From Nitrospirota bacterium (GTDB lineage Bacteria; Nitrospirota; Nitrospiria; Nitrospirales; UBA8639), in assembly GCA_029865515.1 (NCBI GenBank), contig JAOUGQ010000050.1, positions 1-15,329 of the forward strand: DNA of 15,329 nucleotides. The letters are read 5' to 3'. The translations under genes and the position numbers were made by a program. This document shows positions 14,942-15,329 of this stretch, one piece after another. A model generated the notes under the pieces. It did not search any database, was not told the DNA's origin, and saw only the letters and a program-made list of their open reading frames with translations. Numbering within the stretch: the first letter of the stretch is position 1; each line of letters starts with the position of its first letter.

Positions 14942-15329
14942 TTATCCTTTTCGGCGTTCCATCAAGATTTTTTCTGCTAATGCAAGATCTTCAGGAGTAT
15001 CCACATCAATAGCGGCTTCAGGAAACGGAAGCAGGACTTCCTTCACTTGAAGATCCAGCCTCCGGCCAAGCCGATCCAATGCCTCGGAAAGGGATAAACA
15101 GCCAAGCACATAGCGGATCAGAACCAGCCCCCCAAGGGTTCGAATCAAGCGAAGAGGATGCTTGCGTTCCCGCTCAACGTGACTCCAAAACTCCACCATT
15201 CGTTCGGCCTTTGGTGTAAATAGGCCAAATAGATTGCTCCCACAGAACCCTACGCCCGTGAACCGACTGACCGTTCGTTTGGATTGGGGATACGACGCAA
15301 CCACCAATGAATACGGCACAAGTCCCACA
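14942..15329 (-). CDS. MobA-like nucleotidyltransferase, N-terminus cut by window edge
   Basis: The visible 128 residues are the C-terminal half of a GT-A-fold nucleotidyltransferase of the MobA-like NTP transferase group. Supporting signs are SRFTGVGFCGSNLFGLFTP, the middle strand and loop seen after the active site in this group; HPLRLIRTLGGLVLIRYVLG with its helix; and the end AAIDVDTPEDLALAEKIL, which is the usual closing metal-binding strand and helix. The first part, with the GGxSxRMG-type nucleotide loop, lies beyond the right edge, and the GTG at the edge is probably internal. The gene is convergent with the COG1213 cytidylyltransferase, 71 bases apart, and may belong to the same lipid or envelope locus. 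The substrate is not readable; molybdopterin use is not implied. Confidence 0.65.
   Translation of the reverse strand, partial: VGLVPYSLVVASYPQSKRTVSRFTGVGFCGSNLFGLFTPKAERMVEFWSHVERERKHPLRLIRTLGGLVLIRYVLGCLSLSEALDRLGRRLDLQVKEVLLPFPEAAIDVDTPEDLALAEKILMERRKG

Noticed and set aside
1..15329. tRNA, rRNA, CRISPR array, insertion sequence or phage remnants
   Set aside because: No spaced direct repeats, terminal inverted repeats with a transposase, or cloverleaf-like segments were noticed, and the gaps are too short to hide most of them. A tRNAscan-SE or Infernal run would settle the RNA genes.

Overview
The window (roughly half G+C, about 94% coding) reads as chromosomal DNA of a Gram-negative (diderm) bacterium: LptF and LptG belong to the lipopolysaccharide export machine, and the glutamate synthase is the bacterial two-subunit NADPH type. 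The overall look of the proteins suggested Nitrospirota (Nitrospira-like) to me, but that is an impression from memory and no rRNA or other marker gene is present to confirm it. No insertion sequence, phage gene, tRNA, rRNA or CRISPR array was seen.

Left part (1-6799, minus strand). gltB (large subunit) and gltD (small subunit) overlap by 8 bases and both start with GTG. Together they make glutamate from glutamine and 2-oxoglutarate. Downstream on the same strand, and cut by the left edge, is a TIM-barrel protein that resembles the DUF692 / multinuclear non-heme iron oxidase (MNIO) family.

Middle (6800-8106). A divergent intergenic region carries a plus-strand terminator-like hairpin and an excellent sigma70 promoter (TTGACA, 17-base spacer, TAGTAT). 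The -10 box ends 7 bases before the ATG of a trans-polyprenyl diphosphate synthase (IspB/IspA type). The transcript should therefore start at or next to the start codon, as a leaderless mRNA.

Right part (8281-15329). This is an envelope-lipid block. Read in the direction of transcription on the minus strand it runs lptF, lptG, a 303-base gap, a CDP-alcohol phosphatidyltransferase with a decayed nucleotidyltransferase domain at its N-terminus, a diacylglycerol/lipid kinase, and a protein resembling mitochondrial Tam41 (a CDP-diacylglycerol synthase). The last two overlap by ATGA. Divergent from lptF, on the plus strand, is a LicC/COG1213-like cytidylyltransferase. Convergent with that, and cut by the right edge, is the C-terminal part of a second, MobA-like nucleotidyltransferase.

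Read together, the kinase could make phosphatidic acid, the Tam41-like protein could turn it into CDP-diacylglycerol, the COG1213 enzyme could make an activated head group or its precursor, and the phosphatidyltransferase could join head group and lipid. This candidate phospholipid (or phosphodiester solute) pathway is the most interesting content of the window. Its product cannot be read from the sequence.
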